Positions 12,556 to 25,086 are shown, counted from the first letter of the stretch. The stretch is DNA of 64,000 nt from Ariolimax columbianus (GCA_036924085.1 JAVGWX010000004.1:14473454-14537453), one strand, 5' to 3'. The notes: generated by a model from the sequence alone, not told the origin. A program made the numbers and translations.

Positions 12556-12721
12556 AGAATTTTGTTTGTAGCTGGTGCCCTTTTTTGATTTTTTAAATTG
12601 ATTTAACATTTAAAATAAAATTTACAGTAATCCTGTAAGTAAAGTTGATCACTATTATCACAAATAAATAAAGTCAATTTAAGATTATTGATGTCAGTCA
12701 CATTTTTACTGTATTTTTCTC

Positions 12722-14170
12722 AGGTCAGGTCAGGTCATCCCGTAACCGGTAAGGTCGTTGGGGCACACATGAAGACATCCTCACAACTCCACGCCATCCC
12801 TCTCTGTCAGAAGCCGCTGCCCGTGATTCTTCTGGTTGGAGACTGGTCCATTCTTTTATGTTGTCTTCCCATCTCTTTTTGGGCCGGCCTCTTCATCGTC
12901 TGCCATGCACCTTCCTGTGGAGGATTGCATCACGCCATCCCTCTCTGTCAGAAGCCGCTGCCCGTGATTCTTCTGGTCGGAGACTGGTCCATTCTTTTAT
13001 GTTGTCTTCCCATCTCTTTTTGGGCCGGCCTCTTCATCGTCTGCCATGCACCTTCCTGTGGAGGATTGTGTTTGCAAGACCATTTGATCTCGATATGTGA
13101 CCGTACCAAGTGATTTTCCTTCTTTTGACAGTTGCCAAGAGATCTTTGAAAGGCCCTATTGCTGTAACTGTCCATGTCTCACACGCATAGAGAAATATTG
13201 ACAGGACCAGTGTACGCATTAATCTGATTTTCGTGCGTAGTGCTAACCGTTTACCTTGCCAGATTTTGTTAAGCCGTGCAAGCGCCGCTATTGTCTGTGC
13301 TGTTCTGGCCAATACTTCACATTTTGATCCTTCATCACTGACAATCGACCCAAGATATTTAAAACGGTCAACTACTTCGAGTTCTTGACCGTTTGCTTTT
13401 ATCTTGCTGTTGAAGCCCGTAGCGTTGTTTGTCATTAGTTTTGTCTTTCCAGCATTTATCACCATACCATAGTCAAGAGCTGTTTCATCGAGCCTTCTGA
13501 CCCATTCCTGGAGTTCTGCTTCTGAACCCGCCAACCCGTCGATATCATCTGCAAAACGAAGGTTAGTAATCGTTCGGCCCCCTATCTTGACAGTACCAAC
13601 GTGACCTCCAAGTGCCTCACTCATAATTCCTTCAAGGAATATATTGAAAAGAGTTGGAGAGAGTGTACACCCCTGTCTCACACCAACTGATGTGCGAAAC
13701 CAGTCTCCTCACCTCCCAGTTTCCTGTCGCCCATATTTTGTTACAGATGTGTGTCAGGCCTTCCACCACTACCTCTCCACCTGCTTGTAAGAGCTCTGCT
13801 GGTATATTGTCCACGCCGGCCGCCTTCCCTCTTCTCAATGTCTTTACCGCTGCAATTACCTCTTCCTTCGTTATCAGTTGGTTATCCTCTATATTTGTTG
13901 GTGTTGAGGGGAATGTTTTCTCAGGTTTGTTTCGCCCTTCATAGTTGTATAGCTCGGAACAGTACTCTGTCCATCTTGCCAGTACATCATTTCCCTCAAT
14001 GAGACACTTGCCGTTTTGATCATGAATCATAAGGTTCCTGCTTTGTCTTGGTGTTACCAGTTCTTTGATCACCTTGTATGCTACTTTAGCATCATTTCTG
14101 TTTAGTCTCTCTTCAATGTTTGCACATTGTTCACATATCCACGATTCTTTCACCTCTCTCATCTTTTGTT
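12722..14170 (-). mobile_element. RTE-like LINE (RTE-A) with internal RT deletion
   Basis: On the minus strand, 14162-13690 encodes the pre-RT and RT start (WTEYCSELYN, LRRGKAAGVDNIPAELL), and 13681-13034 encodes the later RT (RQGCTLSPTLFNIFLEGIM, LRFADDIDGLAGS, INAGKTKLM, FKYLGSIVSDEGSK, LYACETWT). At about 13690 the frame jumps from TGNWEV to the SVGVRQG region, so roughly 100 codons carrying motif A are missing. The catalytic FADD is intact. The 3' end carries (TGACC)3, and the 5' end is truncated with no endonuclease. A 141-bp tandem duplication lies in the 3' part. Confidence 0.8.
12791..13072. repeat. 141-bp tandem duplication inside the RTE-A LINE
   Basis: The stretch beginning ACGCCATCCCTCTCTGTCAG at 12791 recurs at 12932 with one visible difference (GGTTGG against GGTCGG). 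The period of 141 bp is a multiple of three. Near identity points to a recent event after LINE insertion. Confidence 0.85.
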
Positions 14171-15160
14171 GTATTTTTCTATTTGGGCTTCATTTATAAT
14201 TTTAGAGCTACAATTTCTCAAAAGCCCTCATGTTGGGACATATAAATATGTCATCGCAGTAGCTTGTCCAAAGTTAAATTGAGGATTGTTTGAGTAGTGT
14301 AATTTGGAATTGACAAAATTGTTTTGTGGAATATCTTGTATTAAAATTGTGTAGAAGTATGTATATACATAAATGCTGCTGTATGTAAGTTAGTGCTCCC
14401 TTTATTACTGTGCCTTTGAAATGAACTGAGCTCCATTGAGCTTTTACAACCTATTGACATTATCTGTTGTAAGCTCAGTGTTTTGCAGAACATTCTGATT
14501 ATTATTGTCTCCTATACCAAAACATTATCCAAGAATGCAGGTGACATTATTAGATTATTAATTCTTTCTTGATTATGAGTTTTAGTTTTAGATTAAATGC
14601 ATTTACCATCTTCCTATAAAACATAGCGTGATCACTATATAGCCGCACTGAATGACGACATATAGTTGGCAGTGACTAGTTGATAAGAGTTAGTTGTTAG
14701 ACATGAGAACATAGACAGTCACCAGCAATTGAATGTTTTGATTTAAGCATCTAGTCTGCAGGAAGAGATCATCTTATATTAATAGCATCACCTTGGACTT
14801 CTTCTTTGAATTTTGCAAGTATATTATAATAAATTAGCTAACAGTATATCAGGATATTAAATTTTCATCCATTCAGAAAAAAAGGGTTTAGTTTCCATCT
14901 TCAAAATAACATTTGTAAAAAAAAAAAGCCTTAACCATGTGTTCCAAAAGTATATTTATGTACATTACATTTTTTTTCTTTATATATTTTGGTGACTACA
15001 TTCTGTATTCTAAAATGTACCAATGGAAATAAAATGTACTTACTGTAACTGGATCAAATTGTTTTGTAGTTTTCTTCATTTGTTGTTTGTGCTTCTATCG
15101 TATTATTTTTATCACTCAAACTGCATTCACTAGCATTTCTTCCATTTGTTAATATACTGT
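14171..15160. other. AT-rich DNA without recognisable features
   Basis: No coding exon, RNA gene or repeat family of this window was detected here. Confidence 0.4.
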
Positions 15161-15480
15161 AATATACATGGAAATGAGATAGCAGATAGATTAGACAAAA
15201 AATGGAGAAAGCAAACCCAAACTAGAGAGGACAATATATACACCTCAAAGAAAAATGCTTAGAGAGCACATCTAATATAGCAGAAGCATACTACTCCTTA
15301 CCAAGATGAGATTAAGTGACAATATGCAGACTAAAATGTTATTTTTGTTACAAACCTTAAGATTACAAATCTTACAAACATGTGCCATCTATGCAGGAAG
15401 GACAAGCAATCAGCCATTTATGTTCTCCAAGTCTTGTCATCTTAATAAGAAGAGAGAAATGTGAAAGTATGATTCTCTCC
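15161..15480 (+). mobile_element. LINE RNase H / C-terminal remnant
   Basis: Reading GNEIADRL near 15170 matches the GNExAD motif of LINE-encoded RNase H domains. Downstream, a C-A-I-C-R-K-D segment resembles the Cys-rich C-terminal region. The frame is broken and the family uncertain. Confidence 0.4.
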
Positions 15481-15535
15481 AACCCATTTGAGAGAACAGT
15501 TTGATGGTGAGAGTGGGATCAAGAAACTGAGCAGT

Positions 15536-15865
15536 ATATGAGCTGCAACAGTGAGAGACCCAAAGTTGACTGCTAGCATCAGGGCCAGTAACTCAGAGCT
15601 GCCGAGACTCTTCTACACCTACACATGGTGATCGATAACAGGCTGCAACAGGGCAGACTGGCTAAGCAGAAGGGATCGAAAAGGGAAGGCTAAGCTGGTA
15701 CTCAAAACTGCCTGCTGAAGTTTTATGTGTCGGACCAAAAAGAGGAAATATCGCAACCAAGCTCTAAACTACAACACAATCCATTCTGTTATCTGGACAA
15801 TATACTACTACTTGCAAACCTCTTTTCAGTGCCTGATAGCGGGAGATTGAGAACGAACGACAAAG
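15536..15865 (+). mobile_element. SINE-A copy 3
   Basis: It matches the sense consensus from GAGCTGCAACAGTGAGAGACC through GGCTGCAACAGGGCAGACTGG to GGGAGATTGAGAACGAAC. The core is reduced in this copy (15718-15750). Confidence 0.75.
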
Positions 15866-16045
15866 AATGTGATGAGAGGGACCAAGAGACTACCAGCTGT
15901 TTTTTAAAAAGGGAAAATATATTCATTGAGGTGGAAAGAAAAAGGAGAATTCAGTTATTAAAATGTATAAACCATTGTATATATGTGGAAGGATTATTAC
16001 AAGTTCTAGCTCAATATATATGCTTGTTTATGTATTAGTGTGTGT

Positions 16046-16056
16046 ACTCATGGTTA
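16046..16056. repeat. Target-site duplication, 3' side of full-length LINE
   Basis: ACTCATGGTTA here is identical to 20150-20160 and brackets the LINE between them. Confidence 0.85.
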
Positions 16057-19000
16057 TAATAGCTGTCCATCATTGTCGATGAGGACCGCCAAGATCATCC
16101 TTGTCACAAATTTCCTTGTTGAGTGTGCGTGCGCATGTGGTTGAACAGGCCAATGCGGGCACGAAAACATCTGCTACATATCGGGCACACGAGGTTTGTA
16201 GAAGGGGATGGTGTTCCCGCTGCTCGGGATTTATGCGTCTCGCGTCTGCTCTGGGCTTTCACAACACGGTCGTCTTCACCGGCAGCTACACCCGATTTGA
16301 CTGCGCTTCTCCAGTCAGATCTGTTTTGCGCAAGACATTCCCAGGTGTCGATGTCTATCTGGCAACTTTTCAGTGAGTCCTTCAGACCGTCTTTAAAACG
16401 TTTCTTTGGGCGCCCTCTCTCGCGCCATCCCTCTCTCAGCTGGCCGTAAAGAAGCTTCTTTGGGAGCCGCTCGTCTGACATACGGACGAGGTGTCAGGCC
16501 CATCCTAGTCGTGCTTTCTCTAGCAGTGCATGTATGCTGGGCATGTTAGCCCTCGAGAGAACCTCGATGTCAGTGACACGATCTTGCCATCGGATGTGAA
16601 ATATTCGCATCAGGCAACCTGTGTGGAAGTGGTTTAACCTCCTTGCATGTCCAGAGTATACAGTCCAGCTTTCGCAAGCGTATAGTAGGGTTGGAATGAT
16701 GGTTGCACGGTAGACTTTGAGTTTGGTCTTGACGCTGATGCCACGATGTGCCCAGACCATCGAGCGCATTCTACCAAAGGCTGTGCTGGCCTTTGTTATT
16801 CTGCTTGCCACCTCATCGTCTAGGCTGACAGATCTCGACAGCGTGCTGCCCAAATATGTGAATTTGTCTACGGCATTCAGCGTCTGCCCGCTGACTGTAG
16901 TCTCTGGTTTTGTGTACGGCATGCCTGGTGCTGGTTGGTACATGACCTCTGTTTTTTTGGCATTTATGGTCAGGCCAAAATGTTCGCATGCGGCAGAGAA
17001 CTGGTCCATTCCAACCTGCATGTTTAGTTCTGAGTTGCTCATTACAGCGCAGTCGTCAACAAATATAAGTTCCCTGATTATGTCGCCAGCCACTTTGGTT
17101 TTGGCCTTCATTCTTCTGGGATTGAGTAATTTGCCATCTGTGCGGTACTTTATGGGTATTCCAAGCTCCAGTGATCTGAAGGCGTCTGTCATCGTAGCCG
17201 CGAACATCATGCTGAACAAAGTCGGCGCGAGTACACATCCTTGTTTTACTCCGTTTGATACTAGAAACGTTTTAGAGATTGCACCGCTGTCCAGTACACG
17301 AGCACACATGCCTTCGTGTAGCTGTTTCACCATTGTTATGAACTTGTTGGGGCAGCCAAACTTAGACATTATCATCCACAGCCCTCCTCTGTTTACTGTA
17401 TCAAATGCCTTTGTCAAATCAATAAATGTGGTGTACAAGGCCTGATTTTGTTCTCGACACTTCTCTTGTACTTGGCGAGCGGCAAAAATCATGTCCACAG
17501 TTCCTCTTCATGCTCTGAATCCACACTGGTTTTCTGGGAGGTGGTGGCTTTGTTCAAGGTGTTTGTTGAGCCTGTTTAGCAGTAAGCGCGCTAGGATCTT
17601 GCCTGCTACGCAGAGTAGCGATATTCCACGATGATTGTTGCATTCCTGACGGTTGCCTTTTCTTTTGTACAGGTGAACGATTGAGGCGTCCTTTAGCTCC
17701 TGCGGAATTTTTCCTTCAGCCCACATGTGACAGAAGAGTTCAGTGATCCTTCTAGTGAGGGATGGGCCAGCTGTCTAATATACCTCTGCTGGTATTGCAT
17801 CAGCTCCTGGAGCTTTTCCGATAGATAGTGAACTGATTGCCCTGTCGACTTCCTCCTCAGTGATGACTTCATTCAACGCCAGGTTCAGTTCCGCCTGCGG
17901 CATTCGCCGGATGGTCTCTTCATTTATGGACGATGGGTGGTTTAGTATTTTGCAGAAGTGGTCTGCCCATCTGTCTAGAATCTGAACCGTATCTGTTAGC
18001 AGTGCTCCATCCGCACTGTGAACTGGAGTATTACTAGAGGGCTCCGGGTCGTAGAGAGCTTTCAGTGCCTCGTAAAACCGTTTGGTGTCATGACGCTTGG
18101 CGAACATCTCAATTTCGTTTGCTCTTTTGCTGAGCCAGGAGTCTTGCATCTCTTTAAGCCTGGTCTGGACAGCTTTGCGAGCAGTATTGAAGGCAGCTTT
18201 TGCTGCCGGAGATGATGTGTCTCTCTGGTATTCCCTGTACGCTTCATGTTTTGCATCGAGAAGGCCCTGTATTTCCAGATCGTTCTCATCAAACCAGTCC
18301 TTATGCATGCGCGTGAGTTGGCCAACGTGTTTAACAGCTGTATCGTAGATTGTGTTTCTCAATGATGCCCAGTTCTCTTCGATTTCGTTCTTTTCAAAAC
18401 GAAGCTCAGATAGTCTGCCCTCAAGCTCTTCCTGGAAGCCTTCTCTCGTGGGTTCGTATTTCAGCTGAGAGACATTTAGCTTCCTCTGTGGTTTCTTTCC
18501 CTGGGGGCGCATTTTGGGCTGGATCTTGAAGTTTAGCTTGGCAATGACAAGTCGATGGTCGGTCCAACATTCTGCACCACACATGCTCTTCGTTACCATA
18601 GCATCCGCTCGATCCCTACGTCTGATGATAATGTAGTCAATGAGGTGCCAGTGGCGGGACCTTGGGTACATCCATGTGGTTCTATTTCGGACAGGAAGTC
18701 GGAAAGCTGTGTTTGTAACGAGTAGTTCATTTGTGGCACTTGACCTCAGAAGGAGCAGTCCGTTACTATTGCATTTTCCGAACCATGTCTGCCAATGGCC
18801 CCCTCCCAGGCTGTATGGTCTGTGCCAACCCTAGCGTTACAATCACTGAGGATGATCAGTTTGTCAGATTTGGGGACTGCAGCGATGAGCGCCTCAAGGT
18901 CCTCATAAAACTTATCTTTTGTTTCCTGAGGATTTGTCATTGTGGGTGCGTATGCACTGATGAGTGTTGCATGGCGCCCTCCGATTAGGGGGAGACGTAC

Positions 19001-20149
19001 TGTAACCAGGGGGTCATTAATTCCTCTGGGCATGCTTGTGAGCTTGTCGACCATGTTGGTCTCGATGGCAAAGCCAACTCCAGCTTCATGGCGTTCTTCT
19101 TTTCTGCGGCCGCTCCAGAAGAAAGTATAACCAGCGCCTTCTTCTGTGATCTGCCCTTCCTCTGCCAGTCATGTCTCGCTCAGGGCAGCTATGCAGATGT
19201 TGTATCTAGCCAGTTCCCTGGCGATCAGTGCTGTCCGTCGTTCGGGTCTGTTTGCTTTTGCGTTGTCCAGTAGTGTGCGGACATTCCATGTTGCAAGCGT
19301 GATGGGTAGTTTTCGTGATCGTTTTCTGCCTGTTCCGCCGCTGCAGTTTGGGGGCCCTGCCAGTTGCGAGTTGCTAGTCAGGGTGTGGTCTGTAGGGTGA
19401 TGTCGTGAGTTGCGCAATGTGTTTATAGTGAGGCAGATGTGCGCAGGATCTTCCTCACTCTCTCGTCCGGACTCAATATGTTCTAGAAACAAGACATTGT
19501 CAAGACTTCTAGTGAAGGGTTCGGATGCAGACAGTATGGTGTCAGCATGTGCCTCATTTTCTTGGTAGCCCTTCCCTTCTCTTTTATCGCTGGGGTGGAG
19601 CTTTGAGGTATCTGTTTCTGAGTGCATTTGTTTGTGTATTCTTCTTCCACCTCTCTTTCCTCTGGTCTTTCGCCTTGCTTGTATACTTGTGAGTTCCGAT
19701 GCCTCCTCGGTTAAATGTATTTTCAGCACACGCAACAGATGTAGATCTGAGTTTGAAGGGAGGTAGTGTGCTGATCGAAGCGCAATGAGCTCCTTTCTGA
19801 AGTACCATCTGTTTGACGGGGTCAGGATGACCTCATTAGTTTCAGTGTTCATGCTTTGTTATCTGGGTCACGATACAGCACGGAGCGACACTAGCTTTTG
19901 ACCGGGTCAAGTTTCTGCCACGCTTTGTCCCATCGAAACTGTACACATTAGTCTACCTTTCACGACTAAAAATACACTGTTATATACTTCGTTGCATCAC
20001 TTCTTTCACATTAGTATGCTTAATTCACAAGTCGGCACGTTTATATCCAGGAATCACGTTAATAATCTGAGAGTTATCATAGAAAACACAAACAAAACAC
20101 CGTTTTATCAAGAGGGAAATCGACTGCGATCATGCCCGGCGCCATCTTG
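16057..20149 (-). mobile_element. Full-length I/Nimb-like non-LTR retrotransposon, 4093 bp
   Basis: An identical 11-bp target duplication flanks it, so both ends are defined. The minus strand carries one long frame from Met 19852 (298 nt leader) to the stop at 16104, about 1250 codons. In order: a hydrophilic N-terminus; an AP-type endonuclease (ATWNVRTL near 19290, SAYAPT near 18950, WTDHRL near 18560); reverse transcriptase (KAPGADAIPAE, HRGISLL, DLTKAFDTV, VKQGCVLAP, FVDDCAV near 17060, YLGSTLS); a LYACESWT/RWQDRVTD region; and a C-terminal C2H2 zinc finger (CPIC...FRARIGL...HMRTH near 16130). The coding frame is broken by stops at 19169, 17775, 17508 and 16494 and by a frameshift near 18760, so it is not autonomous now. 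Clade assignment is inference from motif order. Confidence 0.85.
20135..20149 (-). promoter_or_regulatory. YY1-like motif at the first bases of the LINE
   Basis: In LINE sense the element starts CAAGATGGCGCC directly after the target duplication. AAGATGGCGSC is the known YY1 core. YY1 sites at the same place set the start site of vertebrate L1 elements. Function here is inferred. Confidence 0.4.
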
Positions 20150-20160
20150 ACTCATGGTTA
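20150..20160. repeat. Target-site duplication, 5' side of full-length LINE
   Basis: ACTCATGGTTA, an exact copy of 16046-16056. Confidence 0.85.
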
Positions 20161-20769
20161 CATGTATGAATATATATTTGTACTTATACGCAGAAGAAGA
20201 ATTGATATTGTTTATATCCAGAAGAGATTAGATGCTATTACACTTCCCTGTGGCACTCATTCTCTCAGACTGACTGACTTGCTGGTTTAGTTGTCCCTAG
20301 CAGATTTTTGGAAGAGGTAATTTTTAATCCATGAGAACATATTGTTAGTAACTCCTGGTTGGCTCTCTCACTCTAAACATTGGTCCAGCACTGCATTTAT
20401 CTCCCCATACCAACTTGTAGGGAAGCCTGTTACCAGTCATTTGGAGTTTGTTTTTTTTTATCATGATGTTGTGAGCACCCGATGGACAACCTTCTTTAGT
20501 CCCCTCATGACATGCAAGAAATAAAACAATGATCCTATTCTGTTTTCCCTGAGAAACACTCAGTGATTGTGATTCATTAGGTGTTTTCATTTGTTCTTTG
20601 TACCTAGCGTAGGTTCAGTTTAGTTTTGTTGGTCTCGGTAACTGAGCGATACATGCTTATCTTATTATCAACTGAAGTTCATGTTATAGGTGTGCTGATG
20701 TCTACAGCTCATATTAGCTTTTTCTTCCAACTCTTAATTTTATACCTTGCTATCCACCAAGCCTGTTAA

Positions 20770-21260
20770 CAACACTGATGCCTTTACCGTGTCACAGCTT
20801 AGCAGCAATGTTGGTGCCTCTGATGGTGGTTCCACGCCATGCCTCGCAGTCTTGTGCAAGGCATTCCCATGAGTCTGCATCGATATTGAAGCGTTTCAGA
20901 CACATTGAGGGAGTCTTTGAAGCACTTCTTTTGGCCATCGACCAGATGCAGGCCCTCTTTCAGCTCACCATACATTAGTTGTTTGGGGATGCAGTTGTCT
21001 GGTATGCGCAGGACGTGTCTAGCCCACATAATCTGGATCTTCTACAACAGTGTGTAGATGCTCTGCATTTTTGCCTTCATGAGGATCTTGGTGTCTGGTA
21101 TCCTATCCTGCCACTGTATTTTGAACAATCTATGGAGGCAGCTTATATGGAAGTGGTTTATTTTCATAGCATGCCTGCTGTACACAGTCACTGGCATACC
21201 GAAGGGTGGGGAGTACTAAGGCTCTGTAGACTTTGATTTTCGTATCAAGGCTAACTACGT
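20770..21260 (-). mobile_element. I/Nimb-like LINE, 3' fragment
   Basis: The minus strand encodes RIPDNCIPKQLMYGELKEG followed by the F-K-D-S-L-N region, which aligns with VRMSDERLPKKLLYGQLREG and FKDGLKDSL of the full-length LINE. The upstream part (to 21260) matches the region before it with stops. It lacks RT motifs. Confidence 0.65.
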
Positions 21261-21479
21261 TGAGTAGTTACAGACCAATGAAACAGATTGGGGTAACATG
21301 GACATTTATAAGCGATATGTATGAGATCTTTCAAGTCAGGCAAGAAACATTTGTCATGGTTCTCGACCTGGAAGAAGGAATACAACTGGTTTGACTTTGG
21401 AACCTCGATGTGCTAGAAAAGTAGAGGTTAAGGTTAACCAGCTGGTGTGCTAATGCTCAGTAGAGTGTTGTCATCATAG

Positions 21480-22210
21480 ATACCAATGGTTTGATACTAT
21501 GCAGAGAGAAATCAGGTTGTGGCTTCTCTCCTACACTACTCTACCTTTCAGTCAGGTTGTTACTGATTGGAGTTTGGAATACAGGATAATATTCTGCAGT
21601 ATGAGAGTTGAGCAAGCATTGTGTCAGACTCCTAAAGCACAGAGGCATGATTGGATATCAGCCATAGAGGCTTCAAAACCTCCAGGAGTGGTGTGGATCT
21701 ACTGCCCTGGTCATGCCGGGGTTCCGGGCAATGAAAGAGCTGACATATTGACTACTCAAGCATGCATTATGGGCACATTGGAGATGGATAAGGGTGCCAT
21801 TTTGAAGTCTATCAATGACAATCTCATGCACGATGTCACTGCAATAGATGAATCAACAATTCATAGACTGCAGAACTTTGAAATCAATGAGAGTTGGGCA
21901 CATAATAGGACAGAGCAGAAGAGTTTTCAACCAACATGCTGCAGGAACAATTAGTTTCCACACTCTTCACCATTTACTGAGTGAGCCTGAGCACCTATGG
22001 GTATGCCTGAAGTGCAGTGAAGTTAGTTCTTAAGAACAGAACAAGTACCCTGATAACCACCAGAACTATGCCAATGGGAGTTTCACTTATCACAGGTTTC
22101 ACCAAGCTGGACAGGTCTGGGTCTTGGAAGGAAGGGAGTCAACAAATTTTGGCACCCTGGTCCTCCCGGTTTGGGATTTTTAGCATAAGGCAGACACTGC
22201 TGTTTATGTA
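21480..22210 (+). mobile_element. LINE RNase H-domain fragment, family H1
   Basis: The plus strand 21499-21951 includes WIYCPGHAGVPGNERADIL, the C-terminal RNase H signature (H-A-G-V-x-G-N-E-x-A-D) of I- and jockey-type LINEs. It is followed by GTLEMDKGAIL, AIDESTIHRLQNF and, in another frame, NQHAAGTISFHTLHHLL and EPEHLWVCLKC. Three other fragments of this family lie at 40200, 44780 and 47835. Confidence 0.7.
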
Positions 22211-22586
22211 AAAAAATATTTAACTATAGAAACTGCAATAGATTAACTTTAATGCAGAATGGGCATCCAGAGTACACATTTTGTATGAATGTCAGTGGTG
22301 AAAGCTGAAAGGAAGTTGCTGACATGACAACGGATGTCCTGAACACAAAAAGAGATAGAAGAATTGCATTTTGAAATATCTGGACAATCAATCAGGTGGA
22401 AAAATTAAAACAAACAACAACTGGAAATACAAAACAGTTTTTTACCAGCATAAACATTTGGAAGTCTTTGCAGTACAGCACAAAAACCAAGCTAAGAATA
22501 CACAAGAGTTGCGTACATTTCTGTGCTTCTTTATGGTGCAATGTGTTGGAGAGTAGCAGAAAAACAAATGTCCACATTGTCATCTT
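22211..22586. other. Unassigned DNA between LINE fragments
   Basis: No supported gene. Short open frames on both strands overlap each other and carry no motif. Confidence 0.3.
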
Positions 22587-23264
22587 TCTTAACTTAACTT
22601 AACGTCATTATACTGGTTTCATAGTTTAGAAGACTCATCAGAGTATGTATACAACCAGTAACATTTGCATTACTCTGCTCTAAAAGCTATGTGCAACCAA
22701 TCTATTCTTAAATGCATTCTGTTCCTGCCTCCACTACTTCCTAGAGCAACGCATTCCAAGCATTCGCCCCTCTCTGACTAAAAAAATATTTCCTAATATC
22801 CAATCTGGACCTTTCTTTAGTTAATTTGTTTCTGTGCCCTCTTGTTCTTATTGGTGGTTGTATTTTGAAAAACTTGTTATAGTCTAATTTTACCTTTCCT
22901 GTGTTTATCTTATAAACCTATATTGTCACCTTAAATTCTTCTCTTTTCTAGACACCGTAGGTCATTTTTTCTGAGTCTTTCCTTGTAACTGTAATTCTTG
23001 ATTCCCACTATCAGTTTTGTCGCTCTTCTTTATATTCTTTCCAGCATGTTTATATCCCCTCTAAGAAGGACTCCACACCTGTACACAGTACTCCAATCTA
23101 GGTCTAACCAATGCTTTATACAGTTTGACTTCCTTACTCCTATGTTTAATATTTCTGTTAATCATACCTAACATTGCATTTGCCTTATTCACTGCTACCT
23201 GGACTTGCTCACTCACTTTACCTGTATGCTCTATTATAAACGCTAGCTCCCTTTCTATACAACA
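22587..23264 (-). mobile_element. CR1/Rex1-like LINE, 3' fragment
   Basis: The minus strand carries the (GTTAA)n tail at 22595-22605, then the end of ORF2: V-R-P-R-L-E-Y-C-V-Q-V-W-S-P near 23070 and V-N-K-A-N-A-M-L-G-M-I near 23180. Frames shift several times. It is 5'-truncated at the segment just after RT motif E. Confidence 0.8.
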
Positions 23265-23504
23265 TGTCAAGAAAATATTCCTAGAATGTTCTAGCCAAAC
23301 ACTATCACCATCAAGAACTACATACTAAGAGCATTTAAAAAGATGCTCACACCACCATAATAGGTCAACAATAACCTAAGAAGAGAACTGCCATGCTGTG
23401 AGCCCCAAAGAGAAGCTGACCTAAGACAACTTGTTGAAGAACATTAGACGTCAAGATGGAAGTCATGAACCAGAGCTGGGATAGCCTCTAACAGGGGGAA
23501 GTTG

Positions 23505-23800
23505 TTGTTATCAATCCAGCAGCATCTGGGCTCTCGCTCTTCGGCCCAATGCCATGTGATGGCATCTGCATGTGTTTATCAGCTGTTGTTTAGGGCCATA
23601 CAAAGTGTTCCATTTATCTGGCCTCAGAGGAAAAAGCATTTTCCTAAAATCGTTGAGTGCTGAACACTCAAAGAGATGATGATCAACAGTTTCAAATTGG
23701 TGTGTACACAACTGGCACTCAGGAGTATGTAAAGGGAGTTTGTTGCTGCCCTTAAAGATGACATCAGGTATGATGGTCACTGACTGCTTTTCCAGTCATT
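23505..23800 (-). mobile_element. LINE C-terminal Cys/His fragment
   Basis: The minus strand 23780-23511 encodes CQLCTHQFETVDHHLFEC, the C-x2-C...H-x4-C zinc-knuckle-like end of jockey/I-type LINE polyproteins, followed by a natural stop. A short GTTGTTGTT precedes it on the plus strand, consistent with an (AAC)n tail. Confidence 0.6.
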
Positions 23801-23819
23801 GAGCAATGATCTAAGAAGA

Positions 23820-24050
23820 ATCCACTAGATATATCGTGTGCCTGTGTGTCAAGTTATGTTGTATTTCCTATTTTAATTAAACATCTGCCTGAAATGTTTT
23901 TTAGACCGTAACGGCTCCCAGGTCGACCCAACCTTAAATGGGTATGATGGCTACTGCCCTCATATAGCCAAGCCTTTGAAATGTGAGATCTCTAACACCC
24001 CTACAGCAGTAATGCTATGGGTCACTTTACTTTACATTTCACTTTACTTA
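23820..24050 (-). mobile_element. Possible LINE 3' end with simple tail
   Basis: A GC-richer stretch (GGCTCCCAGGTCGACCC) is followed by an (ACTTT)n-like run at 24012-24050. No coding motif is seen. The call rests only on the tail-like repeat and composition. Confidence 0.2.
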
Positions 24051-25086
24051 CACAAAGACCTCTACACTCTTGGGTAGAATAAGAGTGACTCAGTGAAGTA
24101 GCGATATTTGGTTTCATTTATCACTATCAGTTTTCTGACCATAGCATAATATTATATGGTAAAAAGAATAAGTAAGAAAATTATCATATTGAGCATACAA
24201 GTTCATGAATATGACTATTTGAAAAGTGCTCTATGTTGACATTATGGATATGAATTTAGGTCACTTCCTCTTTGACACAATACATGTGGTGGTCTCTGTA
24301 CATCCTTGTTAGCTGTTTTGTTTCAAATAAGGTGTGTTATTTATTTAACTTTGAAAATGAAGAACTTTTATAACAACATTATGAGCTGGGAATGCAAAGA
24401 GCTGAATGTTGACAATTTATATTGGTGTGTGCACAACTAGCATGCTTGAGTACATTGTGATTGGACTCTGTTGGAGTGGCTGGTCATGTAGTTTGAATGT
24501 CTTATCTTCTGACCACAAGAAAATGTGTTCAGGATCTTGGTATTACATAATTTTGTTGTTGTCTGAGATCAAATAAAATCCTAGTCTGTGCACACTGTCA
24601 TGATTTCAAGATTTTTGTATTTCCAATAGTCATCTTTTGAACCAAGTCCCTTTCTACAAAATTTGTGAAATAGTCCACAAGTAGGGCGAAGTGTCTAAAT
24701 ATAAATGAACAAATAGAGATGGGTGATGGAAGGTAGTTTACTCAAGCCATTTACAAACAAACATGGAAGATTACTAGCAGGAACTTTATTTCATATAAAA
24801 GCATTGTTCACAAGACACTATTAATGGTATACTCCTAAGAAATATTTAAGGGCATTTAGAAAACGGTATAGCATTACAAATATATTTAATTATATACACT
24901 CGTTTTTCTTTCAGTAAATAGATTTTTCTTTAACAATTAATTTGAAGAAAAAAAGAGATGAAAATGTTTTATGTATGATTTTATTTTACTAGAGAACATC
25001 AGTACTATTTCATTTATTTTCATTAACTGGTCAAATAATTTATTTTGCCTATAGAGTCAGTCAAAATTGTATTTCCTCGCTACATA
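24051..25086. other. AT-rich DNA without recognisable features
   Basis: No exon or repeat family supported. It may include distal 3' UTR of the minus-strand WD40 gene. Confidence 0.3.

Noticed and set aside
12688..13113. Plus-strand 141-codon frame with an internal duplication
   Set aside because: It lies antisense to the RTE-A LINE and owes its length to the 141-bp duplication. It has no motif or start context.
16717..17445. Plus-strand 242-codon frame
   Set aside because: It is the antisense shadow of the reverse transcriptase of the full-length LINE.
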